DNA of 64,000 nucleotides from Microbacterium oxydans (GTDB lineage: Bacteria; Actinomycetota; Actinomycetes; Actinomycetales; Microbacteriaceae), in the NCBI RefSeq assembly GCF_026559675.1, contig NZ_CP092891.1, positions 1,116,001 to 1,180,000 of the forward strand, in the 5' to 3' direction. Under the pieces are notes generated by a model. It was not told where the DNA came from, searched no databases, and saw nothing but the letters and a program-made list of their open reading frames with translations. Made by a program: the position numbers and the translations under genes. Numbering within the stretch: the first letter of the stretch is position 1; each line of letters opens with the position of its first letter. Positions 33,472 through 41,287 of this stretch are shown one piece after another.

Positions 33472-33852
33472 TCAGATGCCGTCGCCGGCGAGGGACGACA
33501 CGATGACGATCGCGATGCACGCCGCACCGAAGGCGGTCGCGAGCGCGGTCAGCGCGAGCATCATCCCGCCGCCCGGTGCCGTGACGGTCGGCGGTCCGGG
33601 CAGGAGCGACGCCCGCAGCGCGGCGGTGACCCGCAGCTGGCGACGCCGCGCGGCGAACCAGAGTGCGCACGCGGCGGCGAGCCCGACCGCCCCCGGGACG
33701 AGTCCCCAGACGGCGCCGGCGGACGGCAGCACAAGAGGGAAGATCCGCAGCGAGATCAGGGAGCCGATCGCGATCGCCAGGGCGGTGCGCCGCCAGGCGA
33801 GTTCGGTGCGCTCCGGTTGCAGACCCGGATCGAACGGTCCCGGACCGGTCAC
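33472..33852 (-). CDS. DUF202 membrane protein (second of a pair)
   Basis: A 126-residue protein with the DUF202 signature LQPERTELAWRRTALA followed by three predicted membrane helices (about 30-52, 55-75, 100-122). The start is GTG 33852, which overlaps the stop of the partner gene (GTGA). DUF202 proteins occur as adjacent pairs in many actinobacteria; the function is unknown. Confidence 0.8.
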   Translation of the reverse strand: MTGPGPFDPGLQPERTELAWRRTALAIAIGSLISLRIFPLVLPSAGAVWGLVPGAVGLAAACALWFAARRRQLRVTAALRASLLPGPPTVTAPGGGMMLALTALATAFGAACIAIVIVSSLAGDGI

Positions 33853-34205
33853 CGCCAGAGCACCCCGGCCAGGACCAGCAGGCCCACGACGGTCGCGACG
33901 ACCGCGAGCACGACGGCGGAGAACGCCCCGGGAAGGGGACGGGACTGCCGCATGGCCCGTTCCGCCCGCATCCACTCCCACCAGGCGAGAGGGGCGACCG
34001 CGGTTCCGGTGATCATGAGGAGCAGCGACGCCGCGAGGCGGAACCCGGGGTGCAGATCCAGGCCGAGCACCTCCAGGGCGACACCGCCGGCGATGAGGGC
34101 GAGTCCGGTGCGCGTCCAGGCGAGGAAGGTGCGCTCGTTCGCCAGCGAGAAGCGCGGATCCGGCTCTTCGCCGATGCCGAACACGGAGGCGGGGAAACGT
34201 CGCAT
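33849..34205 (-). CDS. DUF202 (YidH-like) membrane protein (first of a pair)
   Basis: A 118-residue protein with the DUF202 motif RFSLANERTFLAWTRTGLAL at its N-terminus and three hydrophobic helices (about 32-48, 58-75, 95-115). It resembles E. coli YidH. Translationally coupled to the following DUF202 gene by a 4-bp overlap, so the two products probably form a heteromer. Role unknown. Confidence 0.83.
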   Translation of the reverse strand: MRRFPASVFGIGEEPDPRFSLANERTFLAWTRTGLALIAGGVALEVLGLDLHPGFRLAASLLLMITGTAVAPLAWWEWMRAERAMRQSRPLPGAFSAVVLAVVATVVGLLVLAGVLWR

Positions 34206-34277
34206 CGCCTCATCGTAGCGGCGGGTGCGGAGGGGACGGGGCTCGGGTGTCGCCCGGGCCGGACGGGGGAGTCGGCG

Positions 34278-34928
34278 TCAGTCGACGGTGATGTCGAACC
34301 CGGTGGCCGTGGCGGAGACGGTCACCTGGGAGAGGTCGGAAACCAGGGCGGTCGGGTGGTGCGCGGCGGCATGCGGTCCGACACCGATCACGCGCATGCC
34401 GGCGGCGAGACCCGCCTGGATGCCCGCGCCCGAGTCCTCGAACACGAGGCAGTCCGCGGGGTCGATCCCCAGCATCTCCGCACCCCGGAGGAAGCCCTCC
34501 GGGTCGGGCTTGGACGCCGACACGTCTTCGGCGGTGACGCTGTGCGCGGGCACGGTCAGACCGGCGGCCCGCATCCGCGCCGTCATGAGGGCGACGTTGG
34601 CGGAGGTGACGATGGCGTGCGGGAACGGCTGCAGGGCGTCGAGCAGTACCCGCGCTCCGGGGACCTCGATCACTCCGTCGACGTCGCCCGCCTCGGTGGC
34701 GAGCATGACGTCGTTCTCCCGGAGGTTGATGGCGTGGTCGCGCTCCGGGAGCATGATCGCCATGCTCTGGTGCCCCTGCCGGCCGTGCACGGTGCGCAGC
34801 ACGGTCTCCGGATCGATGCCGTGCGGCTCGGCCCACGCGAGCCACAGCCGCTCCACGACCGCTGTCGAGTCGACGAGGGTCCCGTCCATGTCGAGGAGGA
34901 CGGCGCGGGCGGAGAGAGTCTGGGTCAC
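34278..34928 (-). CDS. HAD-family sugar phosphatase
   Basis: A 216-residue haloacid-dehalogenase hydrolase. Motif I is D13-x-D15 (LLDMDGTLVDS), motif II lies in VTSAN, motif III includes K140 (SKPDPEGF), and motif IV is E164-D165. A helical cap lies between motifs I and II. This is the pattern of glycerol-3-phosphate or sugar-phosphate phosphatases (GS1-like, subfamily IA). Substrate unknown. A single gene with no functional neighbours. Confidence 0.85.
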   Translation of the reverse strand: MTQTLSARAVLLDMDGTLVDSTAVVERLWLAWAEPHGIDPETVLRTVHGRQGHQSMAIMLPERDHAINLRENDVMLATEAGDVDGVIEVPGARVLLDALQPFPHAIVTSANVALMTARMRAAGLTVPAHSVTAEDVSASKPDPEGFLRGAEMLGIDPADCLVFEDSGAGIQAGLAAGMRVIGVGPHAAAHHPTALVSDLSQVTVSATATGFDITVD

Positions 34929-34994
34929 CGCTCCAGGCTACTGCGGGCGGCCGGCAGGGCCGGCTTCTAGGATGTGCATCGGGAAGGAAAGACC

Positions 34995-36137
34995 ATGAAC
35001 GCACTCGCGAGCAGGGTGATGCAGGTGCTGCGGCAGGTGCGCGGTCCGGAGACGGCGGAGACGGTCTTCGAGGCGACCGCGCTGATCGTGGGCGGCGGCT
35101 TCCTCGTCGTCGGCTTCGTGATCGGTCTCCCGGTGTTCTGGGGGCACGAGCTGGCCATCAGCGGCCCGGGCTCCATCGGCGTGTTCGCCGCGTACGGCGG
35201 TGCGATCACCGCGGTGATCGCCTTCACCCTCGGACGCCTCGCCGTGCGGCCGGAGCAGCCCGATCCGCAGGCCGTCCGCGACGGTTTCAGCGTGCCCGGC
35301 GATCGGCTGCGCTGGTACGACCTCGCAGCGATCGCGTTCGCGCATGCGGCGATCGCGTGCCTGGGCTGGCTGGGGATCGCGGAGCTGCTCGAGCGCAGCT
35401 TCACCGACGCGCCGGTGTTCCCGTTCCCCGGCGCCGTGCTGGTGGCCGTGGCCTTCGCCCTGACCGGATACGTCTCATTCCTCAGCGCCGTCGCGCTCAC
35501 GCCGATGGTGCTGTCGCTCGTGCTCGCGGTGTTCCTCGTGATCGGCGCCTTCGCCAGCATGCTCGCCTCCAGCGACGTGCACTGGTGGCGCGACAACCTG
35601 TCCGCGTTGGGCATGAGCACCAACAGCGCGTCCGTCGCGTTCAACGTGACGCTGGTCATCGCCGGCGTCATGATCACGACGATCTCGCGCTACGCGACCG
35701 CGGGGCTGCCCGCCGAAGACCCGGCCGATCGCCGCGGACGGTTCATCGTGCGCGGCGGCCTGATCCTGATGGGGATCTTCCTGGCCTGCGTCGGGATCTT
35801 CCCGGTGGACGAGTTCTTCCTCGTGCACAACACCGTCGCGACGGGGATGACCGTCGTGTTCGCGGTGGTCGTGGTCGGACTCCCGTGGTTCCTGCCCACC
35901 ATCCCGCGGGTGTTCGTCGCGTTCGGCTGGGCGTACGTGCTCGTCATCGTCCTGCTCGCGGCGTTCTTCGCGGTCGGCTACTACAACCTCACCGCTGTCG
36001 AGCTCATCGCCGCGGTCCTGATCTTCAGCTGGATCATCGTCTTCCTGCGCACGGCGGGATCCGTGGGGACCTCGTCTGCTGCGCGCGGTGTCGAGGAAGG
36101 ACGGGCGGACGGCGCGGTCTCGGAGGCGGTGTCGTGA
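34995..36137 (+). CDS. DUF998-type integral membrane protein
   Basis: A 380-residue protein with around nine hydrophobic segments. The central motif HWWRDNLSALGMSTN...S is typical of the DUF998 family. The start ATG at 34995 is preceded by AAGGAAAG; 20 bp before it lies an alternative ATG without a good ribosome site. The C-terminal 30 residues are hydrophilic. No catalytic residues are recognisable and the biochemical role is unknown. Confidence 0.75.
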   Translation: MNALASRVMQVLRQVRGPETAETVFEATALIVGGGFLVVGFVIGLPVFWGHELAISGPGSIGVFAAYGGAITAVIAFTLGRLAVRPEQPDPQAVRDGFSVPGDRLRWYDLAAIAFAHAAIACLGWLGIAELLERSFTDAPVFPFPGAVLVAVAFALTGYVSFLSAVALTPMVLSLVLAVFLVIGAFASMLASSDVHWWRDNLSALGMSTNSASVAFNVTLVIAGVMITTISRYATAGLPAEDPADRRGRFIVRGGLILMGIFLACVGIFPVDEFFLVHNTVATGMTVVFAVVVVGLPWFLPTIPRVFVAFGWAYVLVIVLLAAFFAVGYYNLTAVELIAAVLIFSWIIVFLRTAGSVGTSSAARGVEEGRADGAVSEAVS

Positions 36138-36214
36138 CCGCGCGCTCGACGCCCGTGCGACGGGCCGGCGTGATCACCACCAGGTGAGGTGGAGGGCGGT
36201 GCTGCGCCGCCGTG

Positions 36215-37072
36215 TCAGTCGCGCAGGGCGCGGGTGGCCTCGCGTGTGCGCTGCAGCGCATCGACCGTCTCGGCGAAGCGGCGCTTGGCGATGCCGACGA
36301 AGAGGCAGTCGACCAGGGCCAGCTGGGCGATCCGGCTGACCATCGCGCCGGCGCGGAAGGTGGATTCGCGGACCTCGGTGAACAGCGCGTGGTCGGCGGC
36401 GCGTGCCAGGGGGGAGTCCTTGGCGGAGGTGACCGCGATGGTCGCGGCGCCGTTGGCCCGGGCGGTCTGGAGGAAGCGCACGGTCTCGGTCGTCGATCCG
36501 GCGTGGGAGAAGCCGATGGCGACCGTGGGGGCGGTGTGCAGCACGGTCGCCGCGATCGCCTCGTGGGGGTCGGAGGGCACGTGGGCGTTGCGCCCCACCC
36601 GGAGGAGCTTGTGGGCGAGGTCCTCCGCGACGAACTGGCTGGCGCCGATCCCGAACAGCAGGATGCGGTCGGCCGCGTCCACGGCGTCGATCGCGGCCTC
36701 GAGCACCGTGAAGTCGAGTCGTGCGACGGTCTCCTCGATCGCGAGCAGCTCGAGCGCGGCGAGCTTGGAGACGGCCTCGTGGAGCGTGTCCTCGTCGGAG
36801 ATCTCCGAGCCGAAGGCGCCGCGGGCCGAGAACTGCGCCTCCTCCTTGCCGAGCTCGGTCGCGAGCGCCATCCGTAGCGGGGCATATCCGCTGAACCCGA
36901 TCGCTCGGCAGAATCGCACGACCGAAGCCACCGACGTGTGGCATTCCTCGGCGAGCTCGTTGATGGTCATGTCGATGACGACGTGGGGGTTCTCCCTGAT
37001 CGCCGCCCCGACACGGGCGAGTGAGGGCGGCAGCGTCGAGGCGGCGGCCTCGATCGTCGACTGGATGCTCAT
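36215..37072 (-). CDS. RpiR/MurR-family regulator
   Basis: A 285-residue regulator: HTH_6 domain (about 1-77, INELAEECHTSVASVVRFCRAIGF) and a SIS sugar-phosphate-binding domain (about 125-255, ILLFGIGASQFVAEDLAHKL). It is divergent from the kinase-murQ pair, so it probably senses a MurNAc- or GlcNAc-phosphate and represses that operon, as MurR does in E. coli. A GGAGGAG ribosome site precedes the ATG. Confidence 0.88.
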   Translation of the reverse strand: MSIQSTIEAAASTLPPSLARVGAAIRENPHVVIDMTINELAEECHTSVASVVRFCRAIGFSGYAPLRMALATELGKEEAQFSARGAFGSEISDEDTLHEAVSKLAALELLAIEETVARLDFTVLEAAIDAVDAADRILLFGIGASQFVAEDLAHKLLRVGRNAHVPSDPHEAIAATVLHTAPTVAIGFSHAGSTTETVRFLQTARANGAATIAVTSAKDSPLARAADHALFTEVRESTFRAGAMVSRIAQLALVDCLFVGIAKRRFAETVDALQRTREATRALRD

Positions 37073-37129
37073 CTGCTCCTCCGGGGGTGTGGGATTCTCA
37101 GTATGTCCTGGCTGTTCGGTCGGACGCTC

Positions 37130-37180
37130 CGTAAATTCTTTTCAGTAGTTTTAGATTCAATGTAGAGTTCTTTCCGAAAG
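37130..37180. promoter_or_regulatory. AT-rich divergent promoter region of the RpiR/murQ block
   Basis: This 50-bp stretch is clearly AT-richer than its surroundings. It contains a small inverted repeat CTTTCCGAAAG (37170-37180) and the A/T tract AAATTCTTTTCAG...TTTTAGATT. On the minus strand TTGAAT-n17-AATTTA is a weak promoter candidate. Promoters for both directions and an RpiR site are likely here, but I cannot define them exactly. Confidence 0.4.
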
Positions 37181-37208
37181 TGTTCCGCAGGGCAGAGCGA
37201 GGAGAGAG

Positions 37209-38105
37209 ATGAGCAGCGTCCCGACGACCGCGGCGGTCGACCTCGGCAAGACCCGATGCCGCATCCTCATCGACCAGGGCGAGCGCCTCATCCGCTCGGG
37301 AGTCGGTGCCCCCGGACTCGCGACTCCCCGCGGCGTCGACGACGCGATCGCGGCCATCCTGCCCCTGCTCGACCTCGACGCGCCTCCCGCGCTGCTCGGC
37401 GTCGGAGCGGCCGGGGCGTGGGCCGCACCCGTCGCCGCCCAGGCGCTCGCGAGCGCGCTCGCCGCATCGACCCGGGCGCGGGTGGCCGTCGCCTCCGATG
37501 TCGTGACGGCCCACGCGGGTGCGCTCGGCGGTGCCCCCGGCGTGCTCCTCATCGCCGGAACCGGTGCGGCGGCGCTCGGCGCCGACGCCGACGGCATCCG
37601 CCTCATCGACGGCTGGGGCCCCGACCTCGGCGACCTCGGCAGCGGGTCCTGGCTCGGGCGCGAGGCCGCCAGGGCCGTGCAGCGCGCCGCCGTCGGACTC
37701 GGGCCCGCGACCCGCCTGACGACGACCGTGGCCGAGAGCATCCGTCCCGCCGACGACGTGGTCTCCTGGGTCGCGGAGGGCGGATCGATCGCCCGACGGC
37801 TCGGAACCCTCGCACCGCTCGTGCTGGACGCCGCGGCGGACGGTGACGCCGTCGCGGGGGAGATCGCCGCGGAGGCCGTCCGCCTGCTCACCGCTTCCGC
37901 CGTCGCCGCGTCGTCGCTCGCCCCCGAGGTCGCGCTCCACGGCGGCCTCACCGATCACGACTGGTTCCGTGCCGAACTGGTCTCCGCACTCGACGCGGCG
38001 GGACGCACCATCGTGCCGTCCGCCGGCGACGCCCTGGACGGTGCGCTGCTGCTCGCGCGCCGCACCGACCTCCCCCACGAAAGGTTCGTCCACCGTGCCG
38101 AATGA
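37209..38105 (+). CDS. BadF/BadG/BcrA-type sugar kinase (GlcNAc/MurNAc kinase candidate)
   Basis: A 298-residue ASKHA-fold ATPase. The first phosphate loop is DLGKTRCRI (11-19), the second IAGTGAAALG, and DGWGPDLGDLGSGSWLG is characteristic of GlcNAc-kinase-like BadF proteins. The 3' end overlaps murQ by 11 bp. In Clostridium acetobutylicum the related MurK phosphorylates MurNAc and GlcNAc just upstream of MurQ (established knowledge). The same arrangement here makes MurNAc kinase the likeliest role, although plain GlcNAc kinase is possible. Confidence 0.8.
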   Translation: MSSVPTTAAVDLGKTRCRILIDQGERLIRSGVGAPGLATPRGVDDAIAAILPLLDLDAPPALLGVGAAGAWAAPVAAQALASALAASTRARVAVASDVVTAHAGALGGAPGVLLIAGTGAAALGADADGIRLIDGWGPDLGDLGSGSWLGREAARAVQRAAVGLGPATRLTTTVAESIRPADDVVSWVAEGGSIARRLGTLAPLVLDAAADGDAVAGEIAAEAVRLLTASAVAASSLAPEVALHGGLTDHDWFRAELVSALDAAGRTIVPSAGDALDGALLLARRTDLPHERFVHRAE

Positions 38106-39030
38106 CGACTCCCGCCTGTCCGCTCTCCTCTCCGTCCTCGAGGGCCTCGACACCGAGGCGTCGACGACCGAGCGCGGCGATCTGGACCTGCTGGGCACGG
38201 CCGAGCTCGTGCGGCGGATGAACGCGGAGGACAGGCGTGTGCCCGAGGCCGTGGCCGAGCGCGCGGACGAGATCGCCACCGTCGTCGACGGCATCACCGA
38301 GCGGTTCCGTCGCGGCGGGCGCCTCATCTACATCGGTGCCGGGACGGCAGGGCGCATCGGCGTGCTCGACGCCAGCGAGTGCCCGCCCACGTTCGGCACC
38401 GACCCGTCGATGGTGGTCGGCCTGATCGCCGGGGGCGAGACCGCGATCCGCTCCGCCGTGGAGAACGCGGAGGACGACGAGGAGGCGGCCGGCGCGTCGC
38501 TCCGCGAGCTCCGGCTCTCTGAGAACGACACGGTGGTGGGCATCTCGGCCTCCGGCCGCACCCCGTACGTGGTGGGCGGACTGGCCTACGCGCGCAGCGT
38601 GGGGGCGTTCACCGCGGCCATCGCCTCGAACGCGGGCTCCGAGATCGGAGCCGTCGCCGAGGTGGCGATCGAGGTCGTCACCGGGCCCGAGTTCATCTCC
38701 GGGTCCACCCGGCTCAAGTCGGGGACCGCGCAGAAGCTCGTCGTGAACATGCTCACGACGCTCTCGATGATCAACCTCGGCAAGACGTACCGCGGGGTGA
38801 TGGTCGACCTGCTCGCCACGAACGAGAAGCTCCACGCGCGCTCGATCCGCACGGTCTCGCAGCTCGCGGGCGTGGATATCGACCGGGCCGCCGACGCACT
38901 CCGGGCGGCGGACGGATCAGTCAAGCTCGCGCTCCTGATGCTCGCGACCGACGCCGCACCGCAGACCGCGGCATCCGCCCTCGACGCGGCGGACGGCGTC
39001 CTCCGGGACGCGATCGCCGCCCTCGCCTGA
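38095..39030 (+). CDS. murQ: N-acetylmuramic acid 6-phosphate etherase MurQ
   Basis: A 311-residue SIS-domain etherase that cuts the lactyl ether of MurNAc-6-P to give GlcNAc-6-P and lactate. The signature GAGTAGRIGVLDASECPPTFG (81-101) carries the catalytic Glu95, and a second Glu lies in ENAEDDEE (about 126). The start is GTG 38095, preceded by GAAAGG; this frame overlaps the kinase gene. The longer reading frame upstream lies inside the kinase and is discarded. It follows directly behind the kinase for coupled MurNAc recycling. Confidence 0.96.
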   Translation: MPNDDSRLSALLSVLEGLDTEASTTERGDLDLLGTAELVRRMNAEDRRVPEAVAERADEIATVVDGITERFRRGGRLIYIGAGTAGRIGVLDASECPPTFGTDPSMVVGLIAGGETAIRSAVENAEDDEEAAGASLRELRLSENDTVVGISASGRTPYVVGGLAYARSVGAFTAAIASNAGSEIGAVAEVAIEVVTGPEFISGSTRLKSGTAQKLVVNMLTTLSMINLGKTYRGVMVDLLATNEKLHARSIRTVSQLAGVDIDRAADALRAADGSVKLALLMLATDAAPQTAASALDAADGVLRDAIAALA

Positions 39031-39092
39031 GCCAGGGTCCTTCGTCGCCCGGGCACGGCCCCGCGCCCGCCCGCGCTCAATAGGATTCGGGT

Positions 39093-39635
39093 GTGGATGA
39101 TCTCGTGCCGGCGGCGCCCTGGCTGATGGCCGCGGCAGCGGTCGTCGCGGCGGGAACCTCGATCGCGGGCGGCCGTGCGGTGCCCTGGCAGGGGCGCCAG
39201 ACCGTGCTGGTGATGGCGGTGGCGATGCTGGTGACCGCGCTCACGGACGGCGCGCCGCTCTCGGGGCTCGTGCTCGGCGCCGTGCTGCTGCTCTCCGCGA
39301 TGCTCGGCACGATGGGGGTGCGCGGCACTCCGGAGGCTGCCGGCTGCTTCCGACGGGCGCTCGTCGCGCTGCTCCTGGCCGTGTGCTCCTTCGAGAGCGC
39401 GTCGACGGGCGCGGCCTCGGCGACGGGCGTGACGGCGGGTCCGCACGGCGGGCACGGCGGTCTCTCCGGACTGCTCGCGATCCTCATCGTCGTCGGGGTG
39501 ATCGCGGTGGTGCTGTGGAACGTGGTGGAGGGCTGGTTCATCGAACCCGTGCACCACGGTCGCACCGCACGCCTGCTGACGATCGAGTCGTGGGCGCTCG
39601 CGGCCGGCACCGCGGTGACCTGCCTCGGCACCTGA
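39093..39635 (+). CDS. Hypothetical membrane protein
   Basis: A 180-residue protein starting at GTG 39093. Four or five hydrophobic segments are visible (about 8-25, 38-50, 55-72, 88-104, 128-145). Between segments four and five is a Gly/His loop (GPHGGHGG). No known family recognised. It is followed by an SDR gene on the same strand after 31 bp, which suggests but does not prove co-transcription. Confidence 0.65.
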   Translation: MDDLVPAAPWLMAAAAVVAAGTSIAGGRAVPWQGRQTVLVMAVAMLVTALTDGAPLSGLVLGAVLLLSAMLGTMGVRGTPEAAGCFRRALVALLLAVCSFESASTGAASATGVTAGPHGGHGGLSGLLAILIVVGVIAVVLWNVVEGWFIEPVHHGRTARLLTIESWALAAGTAVTCLGT

Positions 39636-39666
39636 CCGTCGCCGCGGGGTCCGGTAGCGTGGCCGG

Positions 39667-40332
39667 ATGCCCCTCGCTCTGATCACCGGCGCTGCGCGCG
39701 CGAACAGCATCGCCGCGGGCATCGTCCCCCGACTCCGTGCCGCCGGCTGGACGGTCGTCACGAGCGACGTCCGCGATGCCGATCGCCTCGCCGACCTCTC
39801 CACGTCGGAGGGGCCCGACGCCCTGATCGCCGAGGTGAACGCCGCACACGGACCGATCTCGGCGCTCATCCTCAGTCACGCGCACGATGTGGAGTCCGGC
39901 ATCCTCGACACGACCGCCGAGAGCTTCGATCTGCACGTCGCCGTGAACGCGCGGGCGAGTCTGCTGCTGATCGCGGCGTTCGCGCGGCAGGTCGGCGACG
40001 ACGGGGGAGTGATCCTCGCGCTCACCAGCGACCACGTGACCGGGAACCTCCCGTACGGTGCGTCGAAGGGCGCGCTCGATCGGCTGGTGATCTCGGCCGC
40101 GCGTGAGCTCGGACCGCGCGGGATCTCGGCGAACGTCCTGAACCCCGGACCGATCGACACCGGGTGGATGGACGACGAGACGCGCACGGGGCTGGCGGGG
40201 ATGACGCCCCTGGGGCGCCTCGGGCAGCCGACGGACGTGGCTGCGGTCGTCGAATTCCTCGTCTCGGACGAGGGGCGCTGGATCTCGGGTCAGCTGCTCA
40301 AGTCCGACGGCGCGTTCTCGGCGCAGTACTGA
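39667..40332 (+). CDS. Short-chain dehydrogenase/reductase
   Basis: A 221-residue SDR. The nucleotide loop is TGAARANSIAAG (7-18), a variant of TGxxxGxG. The catalytic Tyr and Lys are in YGASKG (about 137-142), with Ser in LALTSDH, and the C-terminal G-x-DG segment is GQLLKSDGAFSAQY. Oxidoreductase of unknown substrate; sequence features resemble FabG-like 3-oxoacyl reductases, but the loop is atypical. Confidence 0.82.
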   Translation: MPLALITGAARANSIAAGIVPRLRAAGWTVVTSDVRDADRLADLSTSEGPDALIAEVNAAHGPISALILSHAHDVESGILDTTAESFDLHVAVNARASLLLIAAFARQVGDDGGVILALTSDHVTGNLPYGASKGALDRLVISAARELGPRGISANVLNPGPIDTGWMDDETRTGLAGMTPLGRLGQPTDVAAVVEFLVSDEGRWISGQLLKSDGAFSAQY

Positions 40333-40357
40333 GGGGACGGGGCCGATAGGGTCGCGA

Positions 40358-40681
40358 TCAGTGCCCGCCGCCGAACTCGATCAGGCCCACGCCGACCGCG
40401 ATGAGCGCGACACCGACGGCCATCATCGCCGAGAAGTGGTCCTTGAAGATCACCCGTCCCAGCACGGCGGTCAGCGCGACGCCGGCGGCCGCCCAGATGC
40501 CATAGGCGACGCCCACCGGCATCCCCAGAGCGAGGATCGTGCCGAGCAGCGTGAACGCGGCGAGGTAGCCGACCACGATCACGGGTATCCAGCGGCGGCG
40601 GCGCAGGCCCTCGGAGGCGCGCAGGCTCAGCGTCGCGGTGACTTCACTCACGATGGCGAGTGACAGCAGCAGCCAGGTCAC
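40358..40681 (-). CDS. SMR-family multidrug transporter subunit (second gene)
   Basis: A 107-residue four-helix small multidrug resistance protein. The essential membrane glutamate is E13 (SEVTATLSLRAS), and the GMPVGVAYGIWAAAGV motif is typical. It overlaps its SMR partner by 4 bp (ATGA), so the pair likely forms a heterodimeric exporter such as EbrAB or YkkCD. Substrate unknown; guanidinium-type or quaternary ammonium exporters are both possible. Confidence 0.9.
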   Translation of the reverse strand: MTWLLLSLAIVSEVTATLSLRASEGLRRRRWIPVIVVGYLAAFTLLGTILALGMPVGVAYGIWAAAGVALTAVLGRVIFKDHFSAMMAVGVALIAVGVGLIEFGGGH

Positions 40682-41046
40682 GGGGTGACCTCCGTCGCCT
40701 CACGCTTGTGCGAGCCGAGCTCGACGAGCAGCACGCCGAGCACGATCACGCCGACGCCGATGATCTGCACCGGGCCCAGCAGCTCGCCGAACAGCACGGT
40801 GCCGAGCACCGCGGTGAGCACGACCCCGAACGCCGACCAGATGCCGTATGCGACACCCACCGGCATCCCGCGATCGAGGACGACCGACAGCAGCCACAGC
40901 GAGCCGGAGTACCCGAGCACCACGACGATCAGCCAGAGCGGATGCGTGAATCCCTCGGCGGCTCGCAGCGAGAGGGTCGCGGTGACCTCCAGGCCGATCG
41001 CGACCAGCAGGGGAGGCCATGCCGAGCGGCGGGGGCGGTCAGTCAT
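40678..41046 (-). CDS. SMR-family multidrug transporter subunit (first gene)
   Basis: A 122-residue SMR protein with the conserved glutamate E20 (LEVTATLSLRAA) and GMPVGVAYGIWSAFGV. The N-terminus has a basic extension (MTDRPRRSAWPP) and the C-terminus a charged tail (LGSHKREATEVTP). Unequal N- and C-terminal tails between the two partners fit a fixed antiparallel heterodimer. No guanidine riboswitch is evident upstream in 41047-41287. Confidence 0.9.
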   Translation of the reverse strand: MTDRPRRSAWPPLLVAIGLEVTATLSLRAAEGFTHPLWLIVVVLGYSGSLWLLSVVLDRGMPVGVAYGIWSAFGVVLTAVLGTVLFGELLGPVQIIGVGVIVLGVLLVELGSHKREATEVTP

Positions 41047-41287
41047 CGGAGGGCCTTTCGTGGAGCGTCCGAGGAGGGGAACGCGAGGGCGGCGTGCGGG
41101 ATTCCCTCGGCGGCTGCGGAGTGCCCCGGTGCGGTGGCGTGCGCGCCACGAGCGTGTGTCCTTCGGGCTTCCCGACGCCCGGATTCGGTGCGTGTTCGAC
41201 CGACTTGTACGCTGGAGACATCCCCCGATCCACCCGGCAACTCGCGCGCCGGTGATCTCGGCGCGCGCTCACCATGCAAGGACGCAG

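Noticed and set aside
36138..36214. Bidirectional terminator between the DUF998 and RpiR genes
   Set aside because: Only short GCCCGT/ACGGGC and GGCG/CGCC arms; too weak to call.
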